A DNA stretch of 64,000 nucleotides from DASZHJ01 sp035517495 (GTDB taxonomy: Bacteria > Pseudomonadota > Alphaproteobacteria > ATCC43930 > CGMCC-115725): assembly GCA_035517495.1 (NCBI GenBank), contig DATIYT010000103.1, forward strand, positions 383,182 to 447,181, written 5' to 3'. Of this stretch, positions 50,408 to 59,379 are shown one piece after another. How positions within the stretch are numbered: position 1 is the stretch's first letter; the number at the start of each line of letters is the position of its first letter. The position numbers and the translations under genes are program-made. The notes beneath the pieces are model-generated. The model saw only the letters and a list, made by a program, of their open reading frames with translations. It was not told where the DNA came from and did no database searches.

Positions 50408-51799
50408 TCAATGGGACGAGATGCGGTTGCCGAACATCGCCACGCCGCGCAACAGGTCGATTGCGCGGGCGAGCTGGTAGTCTTGCGCCGTTCCCATCAC
50501 GTCCGCGTCCATCGTTCCCTGGTCGGGCTTCGCCTGTGCGCCCGTGTCCGGTGATGCTGGCGCGGACCCTGAAGGCGCGGCGGATTTGCCGGCCGGGTCC
50601 TTGGGCGTATCGGGATTGGGCAAAGCCCCTTTGAGGTCCGCTTCGTGCGGGAACTGACCGACTTGCAGCTTTTCGATCTTCGCGGCTTCGACCACGATAT
50701 CGGGATCGATGCCCTTCGCCTGGATCGAGCGTCCCGAGGGCGTGTAGTAGCGCGCGGTAGTGAGCCGCATGGCGCTGTGGTCCGCAAGCTCGATGATGGT
50801 CTGCACCGAGCCCTTGCCAAAGGAGCGCGTTCCCATCAGCACCGCCCGATGCTGATCCTGCAACGCGCCGGCGACGATTTCCGAAGCCGAGGCCGAACCG
50901 CCGTTGATCAGCACCACCACCGGCAGATTGCCCGAAATATCCTTGTCGGCCTGCGCATTGAAACGCTGTGCGCTGTTGGGCTTGCGGCCGCGGATAGAGA
51001 CGATCTCGCCTTTGTTCAGGAATTGGTTCGAGACCGACACTGCCTCCTCCAGCAATCCGCCCGGATTGTTGCGCAGGTCGAGCACGATGCCTGCGAGTTT
51101 GTTGCCGGCCTTCTCGCGGAATGATTTGAAGGCGGCGGCGACGCCCACGTCGCTCTGCTCGTTGAAGCTGGTGACGCGGATATAGCCGATGTCGTCGCCT
51201 TCCATGCTGTACTTGACCGAGTCGATCTTGATGTTCGCCCGGGTCAGCGTCACGTCGAAGGGATCGCGGCCTTCCCGGCGGATGGTGAGCTTGATGCTGG
51301 TGTTGACGGGGCCGCGCATTTTCTCGACCGCGTCGTTGAGCGTAAGGCCCATCACCGCCTGGCCGTCGATCGCGACGATCAGGTCGCCGGGTTTGATACC
51401 CGCGCGCGAGGCCGGAGTGTCGTCGATCGGCGACACCACCTTCACCAGGCCGTTTTCCATGGTGACCTCGATCCCGAGGCCGCCGAACTCACCGCGCATC
51501 TGAGTTTGCAAATCGCGGAAATTCTTGGAATTGAGGTAGCTCGAATGCGGATCGAGGGAGCTCAGCATGCCGTTGATCGCGGCCTCGATGAGCTGCTGGT
51601 CGTCGACCTCGTCCACGTAATCGGAGCGCACCCGTTCGAGCACCTGCCCGAACAGATCCAACTCTCGATAAATCTCTTGCTTCTGCTGTGCGGCTTGCGA
51701 GCCCGACGGTGCGGGCGCCTGCGCCAGTGTGGGATCGACGGACAGAACGAGCCAGAACGCAGTTGCGGCGGTCGCCGCTTTGAAACCAAGGCGCATCAT
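50408..51799 (-). CDS. ctpA: S41 family peptidase (carboxy-terminal processing protease)
   Basis: Periplasmic serine protease, 463 residues. Signal peptide at 1-26 ('ATAATAFWLVLSVDPTLAQA'), PDZ domain ('GGLGIEVTMENGLVKVVSPIDDTPASRAGIKPGDLIVAIDG'), catalytic Ser in 'LINGGSASASEIVAGALQD' and Lys in 'GTRSFGKGSVQTI'. The C-terminal tail from about 385 is Pro/Ala-rich and ends 'RAIDLLRGVAMF'. Its ATG overlaps the envC stop by one base (TAATG). Confidence 0.94.
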   Translation of the reverse strand: MMRLGFKAATAATAFWLVLSVDPTLAQAPAPSGSQAAQQKQEIYRELDLFGQVLERVRSDYVDEVDDQQLIEAAINGMLSSLDPHSSYLNSKNFRDLQTQMRGEFGGLGIEVTMENGLVKVVSPIDDTPASRAGIKPGDLIVAIDGQAVMGLTLNDAVEKMRGPVNTSIKLTIRREGRDPFDVTLTRANIKIDSVKYSMEGDDIGYIRVTSFNEQSDVGVAAAFKSFREKAGNKLAGIVLDLRNNPGGLLEEAVSVSNQFLNKGEIVSIRGRKPNSAQRFNAQADKDISGNLPVVVLINGGSASASEIVAGALQDQHRAVLMGTRSFGKGSVQTIIELADHSAMRLTTARYYTPSGRSIQAKGIDPDIVVEAAKIEKLQVGQFPHEADLKGALPNPDTPKDPAGKSAAPSGSAPASPDTGAQAKPDQGTMDADVMGTAQDYQLARAIDLLRGVAMFGNRISSH

Positions 51800-53100
51800 T
51801 ATCCACTTACCTTTTCATCGCGAGTCGCCAGCCACGGCAACGGATCGATCGGCTTTCCATTGAGACGCAGTTCGAGATAGAGGCGAGGTTTGGGGTCGCC
51901 AGATGCCATGGTCCCGACGGGTTCGCCCGCCACGACCCAGTCGCCTACCGTTCCGTCGATCCTATCGAGACCTGCCAACAAGGAATGATACCCGTCGCTA
52001 TGCCGAATTATCAAGATTTGCCCGTAGCCCCGGAACGGGCCGGCGAATTCGACTCGCCCATCATAGGGCGCTATCACTACCGCCCCGGCCCGCGCCTCGA
52101 TGGTCAACCCCTGGTCGGGAATGCCAAATTGGTTGGGATCGCCGAAGTGACGCACCAGGGTCCCGCTGGCGGGATAGAGCACGGCGCCGCGCGCCTTGGC
52201 GAAGGAACGAATGGTCTGGGGTCGGCCGGCGTCCCGCTCGGTCTGAGCCGGCACCTGGGCCACTTCCGCGGGCTGGGTCGCGGTCTCGGCCCGAGCGTTT
52301 GCCTCGGCGTCGGCCTTGTGCTGGGCCTCCCGTTCGGCTGTCTGCCGCTGCTCTGCTTCCGCGCGCGCCCTGCGTTCGGTCTCGAGGCGTTGGATCAGAT
52401 CGCGCAGGTCACTCGCCTGGGCACTGAGGGCGAGCAGACGCTGCCGGTTCGCCTCGGCGGCTTGCAGCGCCTGATCGCGCAAGCCGGCCTTGCGCCGAAT
52501 CAGCGCGTCGAGCCGTTGCCGTTGCACGGTCAGGGCCTGCTGTTCGCTTGCCGCCGCGGCGCGCTTCTGCTCGATTTCGGCGCGCAGCCGCGCGAGCCCG
52601 TCGATTTCGGCGTGCAGTTGCGCTGCTTCGGCCTCGAGTTGCGGCACGGCCGCGCCCAGGAGCAAGCCGCTCCGGATCGCATCCGCGGGCGTCTCCGGCC
52701 CAAACGCCAGCGCCTCCGGCGGGTTACGAGCGACCCGAGCCAGAGCTGCCAGGAGCTGCGCCTCGCGCGCTCGGTTGCGTTCGAGACCGGCCTGTTTTTC
52801 CGCGGCTTCGCCGGTTAGCGACCGAATCTGTCGCTCGAGTTCGCTGAGCGTGGTTTCGTCCGCCTGTTCCGTTTGGGCCGCCTGCACCATATCGGCGCGC
52901 AAGGTTGCGAGCTCCGCGGCCAGCGCGTCTGCCTGCTTTGTCAGTTCGTCCTGCTGCGTGCGGCCGCGATCCATCTCCTGTTCAACCGCATGCAATCGCT
53001 TCGCCGGGGCTTCGTCGGCATGTGCGGCAGTGCAGGCGAGCAGCAGTGCGGACATTGTCAGGCGCAATCCGATCGCGGGACGTCGCTCAGGCCGAGGCAC
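51799..53100 (-). CDS. envC: Murein hydrolase activator EnvC-like protein (M23 family)
   Basis: 433 residues. Signal peptide ('LTMSALLLACTAAHA'), long coiled-coil region (about 30-270) rich in Ala, Glu, Gln and Arg, then a C-terminal LytM/M23 domain with 'RHFGDPNQFGIPDQGLTIEARAGAVVIAPYDGRVEFAGPF' and 'LIIRHSDGYHSLLAGLD'. The metal-ligand positions of true M23 peptidases are partly lost, so it probably activates amidases rather than cutting itself. It overlaps gpmI by 14 bases and ctpA by one. Confidence 0.92.
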   Translation of the reverse strand: MPRPERRPAIGLRLTMSALLLACTAAHADEAPAKRLHAVEQEMDRGRTQQDELTKQADALAAELATLRADMVQAAQTEQADETTLSELERQIRSLTGEAAEKQAGLERNRAREAQLLAALARVARNPPEALAFGPETPADAIRSGLLLGAAVPQLEAEAAQLHAEIDGLARLRAEIEQKRAAAASEQQALTVQRQRLDALIRRKAGLRDQALQAAEANRQRLLALSAQASDLRDLIQRLETERRARAEAEQRQTAEREAQHKADAEANARAETATQPAEVAQVPAQTERDAGRPQTIRSFAKARGAVLYPASGTLVRHFGDPNQFGIPDQGLTIEARAGAVVIAPYDGRVEFAGPFRGYGQILIIRHSDGYHSLLAGLDRIDGTVGDWVVAGEPVGTMASGDPKPRLYLELRLNGKPIDPLPWLATRDEKVSG

Positions 53101-54664
53101 GGGCGTCGCTGCGCTTCTGGACGGTGCCGACGATGAGCGAGCGTCCCGTCATTGCCGTGGGTTGCGCAAGGCCAAGCAGCGCGAGCAGCGTCGGCGCGAT
53201 GTCGGAGAGCGTGCCGTCCGCAAGGGCCGCGACCGCCGGCGGCGCATTCACCAGCAGCACCGGCACGGGATTGAGCGTGTGCGAAGTGTGGCGCTCGCCG
53301 CTCGCGGGGTCGCGCATCATCTCGGCATTGCCGTGGTCGGCGGTGATCAGCAGAACGCCACCCGCCCGCTCGACCGCGTCGGCGAGCCGGCCGAGACAGC
53401 GATCAACCGCCTCCACCGCCTTGATGGCTGCGGTGAGATCGCCGGTATGGCCCACCATGTCGGTGTTCGCATAGTTGACCACGATCACGTCGAAGCGGCC
53501 TGCGTCAATCGCGTCCACCAACTCGTCCGTCACCTCGTAGGCAGACATCTCCGGCTTCAGGTCGTATGTCGCGATCTTGGGAGAAGGCACGAGGATGCGG
53601 CTCTCGCCGGGATATTCTTCCTCGCGTCCGCCGTTGAGAAAGAACGTCACATGGGCATATTTCTCGGTTTCGGCGATCCGAAGCTGGGTCAGGCCGGCGC
53701 GCGACACCACCTCACCGAAGGTCTCGATCAAATCCTCGGGCGGGAAGACGGTCTTGAGGAAGTGGCTCAGCGCGGCCGAGTATTGAGTCATGCCGAGCGC
53801 CGCCGCGAATTGAATGGCCTGTCCGCGCGGAAAGGCGGAAAAATCGGGGTCGAGCAGCGCCTGCAGGATTTCGCGCACGCGGTCGGCGCGGAAATTGGCC
53901 ATCAGCACGCCGTCGCCGTCGCGCATTCCGGCATAACCGGCGACCGCAGTCGGCCGAACGAACTCGTCGCTTTCCTTGCGGGCATAAGCGGCTTCAATCG
54001 CGGCTTCCGCCGTCGGGGCACGGTCGCCCGCACCAGCCACAAGACAGCGATAGGCCTTCTCGACGCGGTCCCAGCGCTTGTCGCGATCCATGGCGAAATA
54101 GCGTCCCGTTACCGTCGCGAATCCAATTCCGGGCGCGCTGCCGATCTCGGCTCGGAACTGTCGAAGGTAGTCGCGCGCCCCTTCGGGCGGAGTGTCGCGC
54201 CCGTCGAGGAAAGCGTGCAACGCCACCGGTATTCCGGCCTCAGAGAGCAGGCGGGCAAGCACGGCCATGTGGTGCTGGTGCGAATGCACGCCGCCCGGGG
54301 ACAATAGTCCCATGAGATGCGCGCGGCCGCGGCTCTTGCGCAAGGCAGCGATGAACTCGAGGAGAGCCGGATTGCGGGCGAGCGATCCATCCGTGATCGC
54401 CTGATCGATGCGCGGCAGGTCCTGCATCACAACCCGGCCCGCGCCAATGCTCATGTGCCCGACTTCGGAATTGCCCATCTGGTGTTCGGGGAGACCTACG
54501 AAATGCTCGCTCGCCTGCAGCAGGGCATGCGGCGAAGTCGCGAGAAAACGATGCCAGGACGGAGTGTTGGCAAGACAGATGCTGTTGTCGGTGCAGTCGA
54601 CGCGATAGCCCCAGCCGTCCAGGATACAGAGCACGACGGGGCGCGGGCGGGAAGCTGCTGCCAT
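53087..54664 (-). CDS. gpmI: 2,3-bisphosphoglycerate-independent phosphoglycerate mutase
   Basis: Glycolytic Mn-dependent mutase, 525 residues from ATG 54664. 'PVVLCILDGWG' carries the metal-binding Asp, the phospho-Ser is in 'GNSEVGHMSIGAGRVV', and 'HLMGLLSPGGVHSHQHH', 'FLDGRDTPPEG', 'VVNYANTDMVGHTG' and 'LLITADHGNAEMM' follow. The longer frame from 54736 would run through the inverted repeat at 54699-54776. Confidence 0.96.
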   Translation of the reverse strand: MAAASRPRPVVLCILDGWGYRVDCTDNSICLANTPSWHRFLATSPHALLQASEHFVGLPEHQMGNSEVGHMSIGAGRVVMQDLPRIDQAITDGSLARNPALLEFIAALRKSRGRAHLMGLLSPGGVHSHQHHMAVLARLLSEAGIPVALHAFLDGRDTPPEGARDYLRQFRAEIGSAPGIGFATVTGRYFAMDRDKRWDRVEKAYRCLVAGAGDRAPTAEAAIEAAYARKESDEFVRPTAVAGYAGMRDGDGVLMANFRADRVREILQALLDPDFSAFPRGQAIQFAAALGMTQYSAALSHFLKTVFPPEDLIETFGEVVSRAGLTQLRIAETEKYAHVTFFLNGGREEEYPGESRILVPSPKIATYDLKPEMSAYEVTDELVDAIDAGRFDVIVVNYANTDMVGHTGDLTAAIKAVEAVDRCLGRLADAVERAGGVLLITADHGNAEMMRDPASGERHTSHTLNPVPVLLVNAPPAVAALADGTLSDIAPTLLALLGLAQPTAMTGRSLIVGTVQKRSDARASA

Positions 54665-54698
54665 GGCCTTTTTATAGGGGGTCAATCGGTTGGCGGCT

Positions 54699-54775
54699 AG
54701 TGTCCCACCTCCGTAGGTCGCCCGCCACTGCGGCACCCTGGGGCGCGACCTTTGGAAGCATGAGGGACATTCGCA
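54699..54775. repeat. Imperfect inverted repeat (copy 2 of the AGTGTCCC...GGGACA element)
   Basis: AGTGTCCC (54699-54706) and GGGACAT (54764-54770, followed by TCGCAA) repeat the outer ends of the element at 1944-2019. The inner stem differs (AGGTCGC 54715-54721 against GCGACCT 54745-54751) yet is still self-complementary. It lies between gpmI and rlmH, upstream of the gpmI start. The remaining ~30 bases to the rlmH stop hold nothing evident. Confidence 0.65.
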
Positions 54776-54803
54776 AATTTTCGCTTACCGACTCCTTTAA
54801 CGG

Positions 54804-55262
54804 CTAGCCGCGATGGTAGGGGTGCCCGACCAGGATTTGCTGCGCCCGGTAAAGCTGCTCCAGCAGCATGCCGCGCGCCAGCAGATGGGGCCAAGTCATC
54901 GGACCCAGCGAAAGTACCAGTCCGGCCCGACTGCGTACGGTTTCGGCGAGCCCGTCGGCGCCGCCGATCAGGAAGGCGAGATCGGCGACCCCGTCCGCGC
55001 GCCATCGCGCGATCTGGGCCGCAAATGCCTCGCTGGTCAGGGATTTGCCGCGGGCGTCGAGGGCCACGGCGGTGGCTCGCTCCGGGAGCGCCGACAGCAG
55101 CAGCGTTCCCTCGCGTTCCCGCATTTCCACGGCCGAAAGCCGGCGTTTCTCCTCGACTTCGCGCGTCTCGATCGGCCAAGTGATGCGGCCCGCATATTGG
55201 CGGACCAGGGCCTGCTCGGGTCCTGCCTTTAGCCGGCCGACGGCGAGCAGCCAGATGCGCAT
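54804..55262 (-). CDS. rlmH: 23S rRNA (pseudouridine1915-N3)-methyltransferase RlmH
   Basis: SPOUT-class methyltransferase, 152 residues. 'MRIWLLAVGRLKAGPEQALVRQYAGRI' start, 'VALDARGKSLTSEAFA', SAM-binding knot 'LAFLIGGADGL' and 'LSLGPMTWPHLLARGMLLEQLYRAQQILVGHPYHRG', the family signature end. It follows rsfS, with 18 bases between. Confidence 0.96.
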   Translation of the reverse strand: MRIWLLAVGRLKAGPEQALVRQYAGRITWPIETREVEEKRRLSAVEMREREGTLLLSALPERATAVALDARGKSLTSEAFAAQIARWRADGVADLAFLIGGADGLAETVRSRAGLVLSLGPMTWPHLLARGMLLEQLYRAQQILVGHPYHRG

Positions 55263-55280
55263 TGTTCCCGGTATGAGGAA

Positions 55281-55667
55281 TCAGTCAGTCGGTTCCGCCA
55301 TTTCCGGCAGGTCGGCGCCCCACATCTTCTCAAGATTGTAGAAGCGCCGTACCTCCGGGCGGAACAAGTGTACGATGACATCGCCGGCATCGATCAGCAC
55401 CCAGTCCCCGTGCCGCATGCCTTCCGCCACCACGCGTGGCTTGCCGGGCTGATGCAGGGCCGCGATCACCCGTTCCGCGAGCGCGATCACCTGGCGCGCG
55501 GAACGTCCGGTTGCGATCACCATGTGATCGGCGATGGTGGTCTTGCCGAGCAGATCGATAATGACGAGGTCTTCGGCCTTGCCATCTTGGAGGGCGCGCT
55601 CGACCCGGTCGAGCAGGCTCTGGGCGGGAAGCGCCTTGCGGCGGGTCTTGGGCGTGGCGCGCGGGAT
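55281..55667 (-). CDS. rsfS: Ribosomal silencing factor RsfS
   Basis: Binds ribosomal protein L14 and blocks subunit joining in slow growth. The conserved part is clear: 'LDRVERALQDGKAEDLVIIDLLGKTTIADHMVIATGRSARQV', 'GDWVLIDAGDVIVHLFRPEVRRFYNLEKMW'. The start is uncertain. Downstream of the nadD stop there is no in-frame ATG, GTG or TTG before the domain. A GAGAGG sits about 8 bases before an in-frame ATC at 55667, giving 128 residues. The only ATG (55778) would overlap nadD by 107 bases and add an unconserved basic stretch. I report the ATC start as the better fit. Confidence 0.75.
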   Translation of the reverse strand: MPRATPKTRRKALPAQSLLDRVERALQDGKAEDLVIIDLLGKTTIADHMVIATGRSARQVIALAERVIAALHQPGKPRVVAEGMRHGDWVLIDAGDVIVHLFRPEVRRFYNLEKMWGADLPEMAEPTD

Positions 55668-55671
55668 GGTG

Positions 55672-56283
55672 TCACCTCTCGATTGTTGTCTTAACCGCTC
55701 TCTCGCGCCGTGCGCGGAGGGCGGTCGCCGAGCTCGCGTCAAGGCGGGTCCGGAAGCACGTCCACGCCGGCGGATCACGTTCCGCCAAGCGCCGCCGATC
55801 GCGATTGAGGACGCGATACTTCTTGAAGCGCGCGGCCGCGAGCCCGGCCGATGCCTTCAAACAATAGGTAGGCCGATCGAAAACCGCAATTGGCACCCGG
55901 CGAAAGATATCCTGCCAGCGGTCCCAATGACGGATTTGCGACAGGTTGTCAGCTCCCATCAGCCAGACAAAGCGGGTGCGGGGAAACCGCCGGCTGAGCG
56001 CGGCAAGGGTGTCCGCGGTGTAGCGCGTGCCGAGGCGTGCTTCGATGTCGGTGACCTTGATCCGCGGTTCCCGCAACAACCGGCACGCGTCGCGCATCCG
56101 AGCGCCGAAAGGTGCCATGCCACGCACCGGCTTCAGGGGATTCTGCGGCGCCACCATCCACCAGATCTCGTCGAGATCGAGCCGCTTCAGCGCCTCGTGG
56201 CTGATATGCAGGTGCCCCTGATGCGCGGGGTTGAACGAGCCGCCGAGAAGGCCGACGCGCCGGTGTCGCCGATCGGCAAGCAA
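55672..56283 (-). CDS. nadD: Nicotinate-nucleotide adenylyltransferase
   Basis: NAD biosynthesis, 203 residues. Nucleotidyltransferase motif 'GLLGGSFNPAHQGHLHIS' near the N-terminus, 'WWMVAPQNPLK', 'DTLAALSRRFPRTRFVWLMGADNLSQIRHW' and the late 'SSATALR' (usual ISSTxIR, with Ala-Thr here) follow. It sits 23 bases downstream of proA and just before rsfS, the usual order. Confidence 0.95.
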   Translation of the reverse strand: MLADRRHRRVGLLGGSFNPAHQGHLHISHEALKRLDLDEIWWMVAPQNPLKPVRGMAPFGARMRDACRLLREPRIKVTDIEARLGTRYTADTLAALSRRFPRTRFVWLMGADNLSQIRHWDRWQDIFRRVPIAVFDRPTYCLKASAGLAAARFKKYRVLNRDRRRLAERDPPAWTCFRTRLDASSATALRARRERAVKTTIER

Positions 56284-56306
56284 GCGCGGCAGCGCTAACT
56301 TGGCGC

Positions 56307-57587
56307 TCAGGGGCGCACCTGGCCGTTGCCGCGCACCAGGTACTTGAAGCTGGTGAGCTGCTCGGCGCCCACGGGGCCGCGCGCATGCAGCTTGCTGGTG
56401 GAGATGCCGATTTCGGCGCCCATGCCGAATTCGGCGCCGTCGGCGAATTGCGTCGAGGCGTTCACCAGCACGATCGCGCTATCGACCCGATCGAGGAAAT
56501 GGTCGGCGGTTGCTTGATCCTCGGTCACGATCGCATCGGTGTGATGCGAGCCAAAGGTGTTGATGTGCTCGATCGCGCCCTCGACGCCGTCCACCACGCG
56601 CACCGAGAGGATCGCATCCAGATATTCGGTCCGCCAATCCTGCTCGCTCGCCGGCGTTGCGGCGGGATCGAGCGAGCGCGTCGCGCTGTCGCCGCGAATC
56701 TCGCATCCGGCTGCGTGCAATGCCCGGAGGATCGGCGGCAGCGCCTCGGCGGCGACCGCGCGGTCCATCAACAACGTTTCGGCGGCGCCGCACACGCTGA
56801 CGCGTCGCATTTTGGCGTTGAGCACGATCGCCTGCGCCTTAGCGAGATCGGCGGCGCGGTCCACATAAACGTGGCAGATACCCTCGAGATGCGCGATCAC
56901 CGGTATTCGACTTTCCCTTTGCACACGCTCGATCAGGGATCGGCCGCCGCGGGGCACGATCACGTCGATCAAGTCGCTCATGCCGAGCATCAGTCCGACC
57001 GCTTCGCGATCGCGCGTCGGTACCATCTGGATCGCGTGTTCGGGAAGGCCGGCAGCGCGCAGGCCCTCGTGCAGGCAGGCGACCAGTGCGTTGGAGGAAT
57101 GAAAGCTCTCGGAGCCTCCGCGCAGAATCGCGGCGTTTCCGGATCGGAGGCAAAGTCCGCCGGCATCGGCGGTGACGTTGGGCCGCGACTCATAGATGAT
57201 GCCGATCACGCCCAAGGGCGTGCGCACGCGGGAGATTTCAAGCCCGTTGGGCCGCGTCCACGTCGCAAGCACGGTCCCGACCGGATCGGGGAAAGCGGCA
57301 ACCGCATCGAGACCTGTGGCGATCGCCTCGACGCGCTTCGCGTCCAACATCAATCGGTCAATGAGGGGCGGGGAGAGATTGGTCCGCCCGGCTTCGTCGA
57401 GATCGCGGGCATTGGCGGCGAGGACTGCGGCGCTGCTCGCGCGCACCGCTTCGGCGGCGACGTGGAGCGCGCGAGTCTTCGCTTCGCCGGTTGCATGCGC
57501 AAGCGCATCCGATGCGGCCCGTGCCTCGGTCCCTATGGCACGCAAGGTGGCCGCGAGGGCATTCTCGGCCAGTCGTGGAGCGGTCAT
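56307..57587 (-). CDS. proA: Glutamate-5-semialdehyde dehydrogenase (gamma-glutamyl phosphate reductase)
   Basis: Second step of proline synthesis, 426 residues. 'PLGVIGIIYESRPNVTADAGGLCLRSGNAAILRGGSES', 'VIVPRGGRSLIERVQ', the catalytic Cys region 'KMRRVSVCGAAETLL', and the C-terminal 'EFGMGAEIGISTSKLHARGPVGAEQLTSFKYLV'. In relatives proB normally precedes it directly. Here a plus-strand gene separates them. Confidence 0.96.
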   Translation of the reverse strand: MTAPRLAENALAATLRAIGTEARAASDALAHATGEAKTRALHVAAEAVRASSAAVLAANARDLDEAGRTNLSPPLIDRLMLDAKRVEAIATGLDAVAAFPDPVGTVLATWTRPNGLEISRVRTPLGVIGIIYESRPNVTADAGGLCLRSGNAAILRGGSESFHSSNALVACLHEGLRAAGLPEHAIQMVPTRDREAVGLMLGMSDLIDVIVPRGGRSLIERVQRESRIPVIAHLEGICHVYVDRAADLAKAQAIVLNAKMRRVSVCGAAETLLMDRAVAAEALPPILRALHAAGCEIRGDSATRSLDPAATPASEQDWRTEYLDAILSVRVVDGVEGAIEHINTFGSHHTDAIVTEDQATADHFLDRVDSAIVLVNASTQFADGAEFGMGAEIGISTSKLHARGPVGAEQLTSFKYLVRGNGQVRP

Positions 57588-57704
57588 GTTTCTGTCGTCA
57601 TTCGTTCGAGATCACGGTAGCCGAGCCAACCCCTGAATTCACGGGTTTTGTGACAGCGCCGTGGCGGCGGCCTATGCTGCGCAAGCATATCGGGTGACCC
57701 AGGC

Positions 57705-58274
57705 ATGAGTGATCCCAGTGTGCTGCCGGGGGGCGGCAAAACCATGTTCCGCCGCCGCTTTTTCCGTTGGCTGCCGCTCGGGGCCGGGGCGGGGGTGCTG
57801 CTTGCCTGTTGGAGTCTGCTGATGCTGAGCCTGCGGGGCATACAGGGATCATGCTTCAGCACCTGGTCCGACGATCCCGTAACCGGAACCGCCAAGGCGC
57901 TCGCCCATGACCTGAACCTCTTCAACGTGCCCGGCGGTTTCCTGCTGGCAGCATGGATTTATGCCGGCGTCAGTTACATCCCGTTCGTGTTGCTTTGGGC
58001 GTGCCTGCTGTTGACGGAGCGGTCCAGGTCCGATCGGTTCCTGGTGACGTTCTCCACTGTGGGAACCGCGCTGCTGGCGCTTTACTACGCAGTGGGCTTC
58101 ACCGCGGCGCAGGGGGATTTGGCGCATGGCGGCATGCTCTGTGGTATGGCGTTCGATCTCGTGCCGATCGCCGGCGTGATCGTCGGAGGCGGGGCCATTA
58201 TCCTGAGTGCGGTTGTGGCCCTGCTGGTGGAACTTGCGGGGCGTTCCATGACCCGTCGACGGGGCCTCAGCTGA
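57705..58274 (+). CDS. Membrane protein of unknown function between proA and proB
   Basis: 189 residues with four predicted helices: 'FFRWLPLGAGAGVLLACWSLLMLSL' near 20-44, two near 78-102 and 112-135 ('YIPFVLLWACLLL', 'LVTFSTVGTALLALYYAVGF'), and one near 150-178. A Cys-containing loop sits between helices 1 and 2. No family is recognised. It lies on the strand opposite to proA and proB and overlaps the proB end by 8 bases. Base composition is like its neighbours. Confidence 0.6.
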   Translation: MSDPSVLPGGGKTMFRRRFFRWLPLGAGAGVLLACWSLLMLSLRGIQGSCFSTWSDDPVTGTAKALAHDLNLFNVPGGFLLAAWIYAGVSYIPFVLLWACLLLTERSRSDRFLVTFSTVGTALLALYYAVGFTAAQGDLAHGGMLCGMAFDLVPIAGVIVGGGAIILSAVVALLVELAGRSMTRRRGLS

Positions 58275-59379
58275 GCACCAGATCATCGCGGTGGATCACC
58301 TCGTCCCGCCCGCGATATCCAAGGATCGCCTCGATGCTGCTGCTTCTGTGTCCGGCAATCCGCGCGGCGTCGGTGCTGGAATAGGCGCTGAGACCGCGCC
58401 CCAGCACGCGGCTGTCGCGTCCGCGTACCAGCACCGTATCGCCGCGCTCGAAGCTACCCTGGATCGCGACAATGCCGGCCGGCAGCAGGCTGGTGCCGCG
58501 CAGCAGCGCCGCTGCCGCACCCTCGTCCACTATCACCGCCCCTGTTGGATTAAGACTGGCGGCGATCCAGCGTTTGCGCGCCGTGAGCGGCGAGGCGCTG
58601 GCCAGGAACCAAGTGGCGCGCCCGCCCTCTTCCAACGCCCGCATCGGATGGAGGGGATCACCCCTGGCGATCGCCATGCGACAGCCCGCGGCCATGGCGA
58701 TGCGCGCGGCTGCGAGCTTTGTGACCATCCCGCCCGAGCTCATGCCGGGCGGCGCTTCGCCCGCCATCGCCTCGATCTCCGGCGTGAGCTCGCGCACCTC
58801 CGGCAGGCGGCGCGCCGACGGGTTCTTGCGAGGGTCGTCGGTATAGAGGCCGTCGATGTCAGAGAACAGCAGCAGCGTGTCGGCGCTCACCATCTGCGCG
58901 ACGCGGGCCGCCAGGCGGTCGTTGTCGCCGAAGCGAATTTCGGCGGTAGCGACGGTGTCGTTCTCGTTGATGACCGGCACCGCCTTCAGCGCCAGCAGTT
59001 GGTTCAACGTCGCGCGCGCGTTCAGATGGCGCCGCCGCACCTCGGTGTCTTCGGGCGTGAGCAGGATTTGCGCGACGGTCAAGCGATGGCGTGCCAGCGC
59101 CTCCTGGTAGGCGTGGGCGAGGCGGATTTGGCCGGTCGCCGCCGCCGCCTGCTTCTCCTCAAGCTTGAGCGAGGAACCCAGCAGACCGAGATGCCGCCGC
59201 CCCGCGGCGATCGCGCCCGAGGAAACGATCAGCACTTCCTGGCCGCGCTCGACGCAGCGCGCCACGTCATCGGCGAGCGCGTGGAGCCAAGTGCGACGCA
59301 GGTCGCCGCTGCGATCGTCCACCAGCAATGCGGAGCCGATCTTGACCACCAGCCGTCGGGCCTCGGCGAGACCGGTCAC
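58267..59379 (-). CDS. proB: Glutamate 5-kinase
   Basis: First step of proline synthesis, 370 residues. The amino-acid-kinase domain has 'LVVKIGSALLVDD', 'VLIVSSGAIAAGR', 'VPVINENDTVATAEIRFGDNDRLAARVA', 'LLLFSDIDGLYTDDPR' and 'GMSSGGMVTKLAAARIAMAAG'. A C-terminal PUA domain (about 278-355, 'GAVIVDEGAAAALLRGTSLLPAGIVAI') follows. It overlaps obgE by 4 bases (ATGA-type junction). Confidence 0.96.
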   Translation of the reverse strand: MTGLAEARRLVVKIGSALLVDDRSGDLRRTWLHALADDVARCVERGQEVLIVSSGAIAAGRRHLGLLGSSLKLEEKQAAAATGQIRLAHAYQEALARHRLTVAQILLTPEDTEVRRRHLNARATLNQLLALKAVPVINENDTVATAEIRFGDNDRLAARVAQMVSADTLLLFSDIDGLYTDDPRKNPSARRLPEVRELTPEIEAMAGEAPPGMSSGGMVTKLAAARIAMAAGCRMAIARGDPLHPMRALEEGGRATWFLASASPLTARKRWIAASLNPTGAVIVDEGAAAALLRGTSLLPAGIVAIQGSFERGDTVLVRGRDSRVLGRGLSAYSSTDAARIAGHRSSSIEAILGYRGRDEVIHRDDLVLS

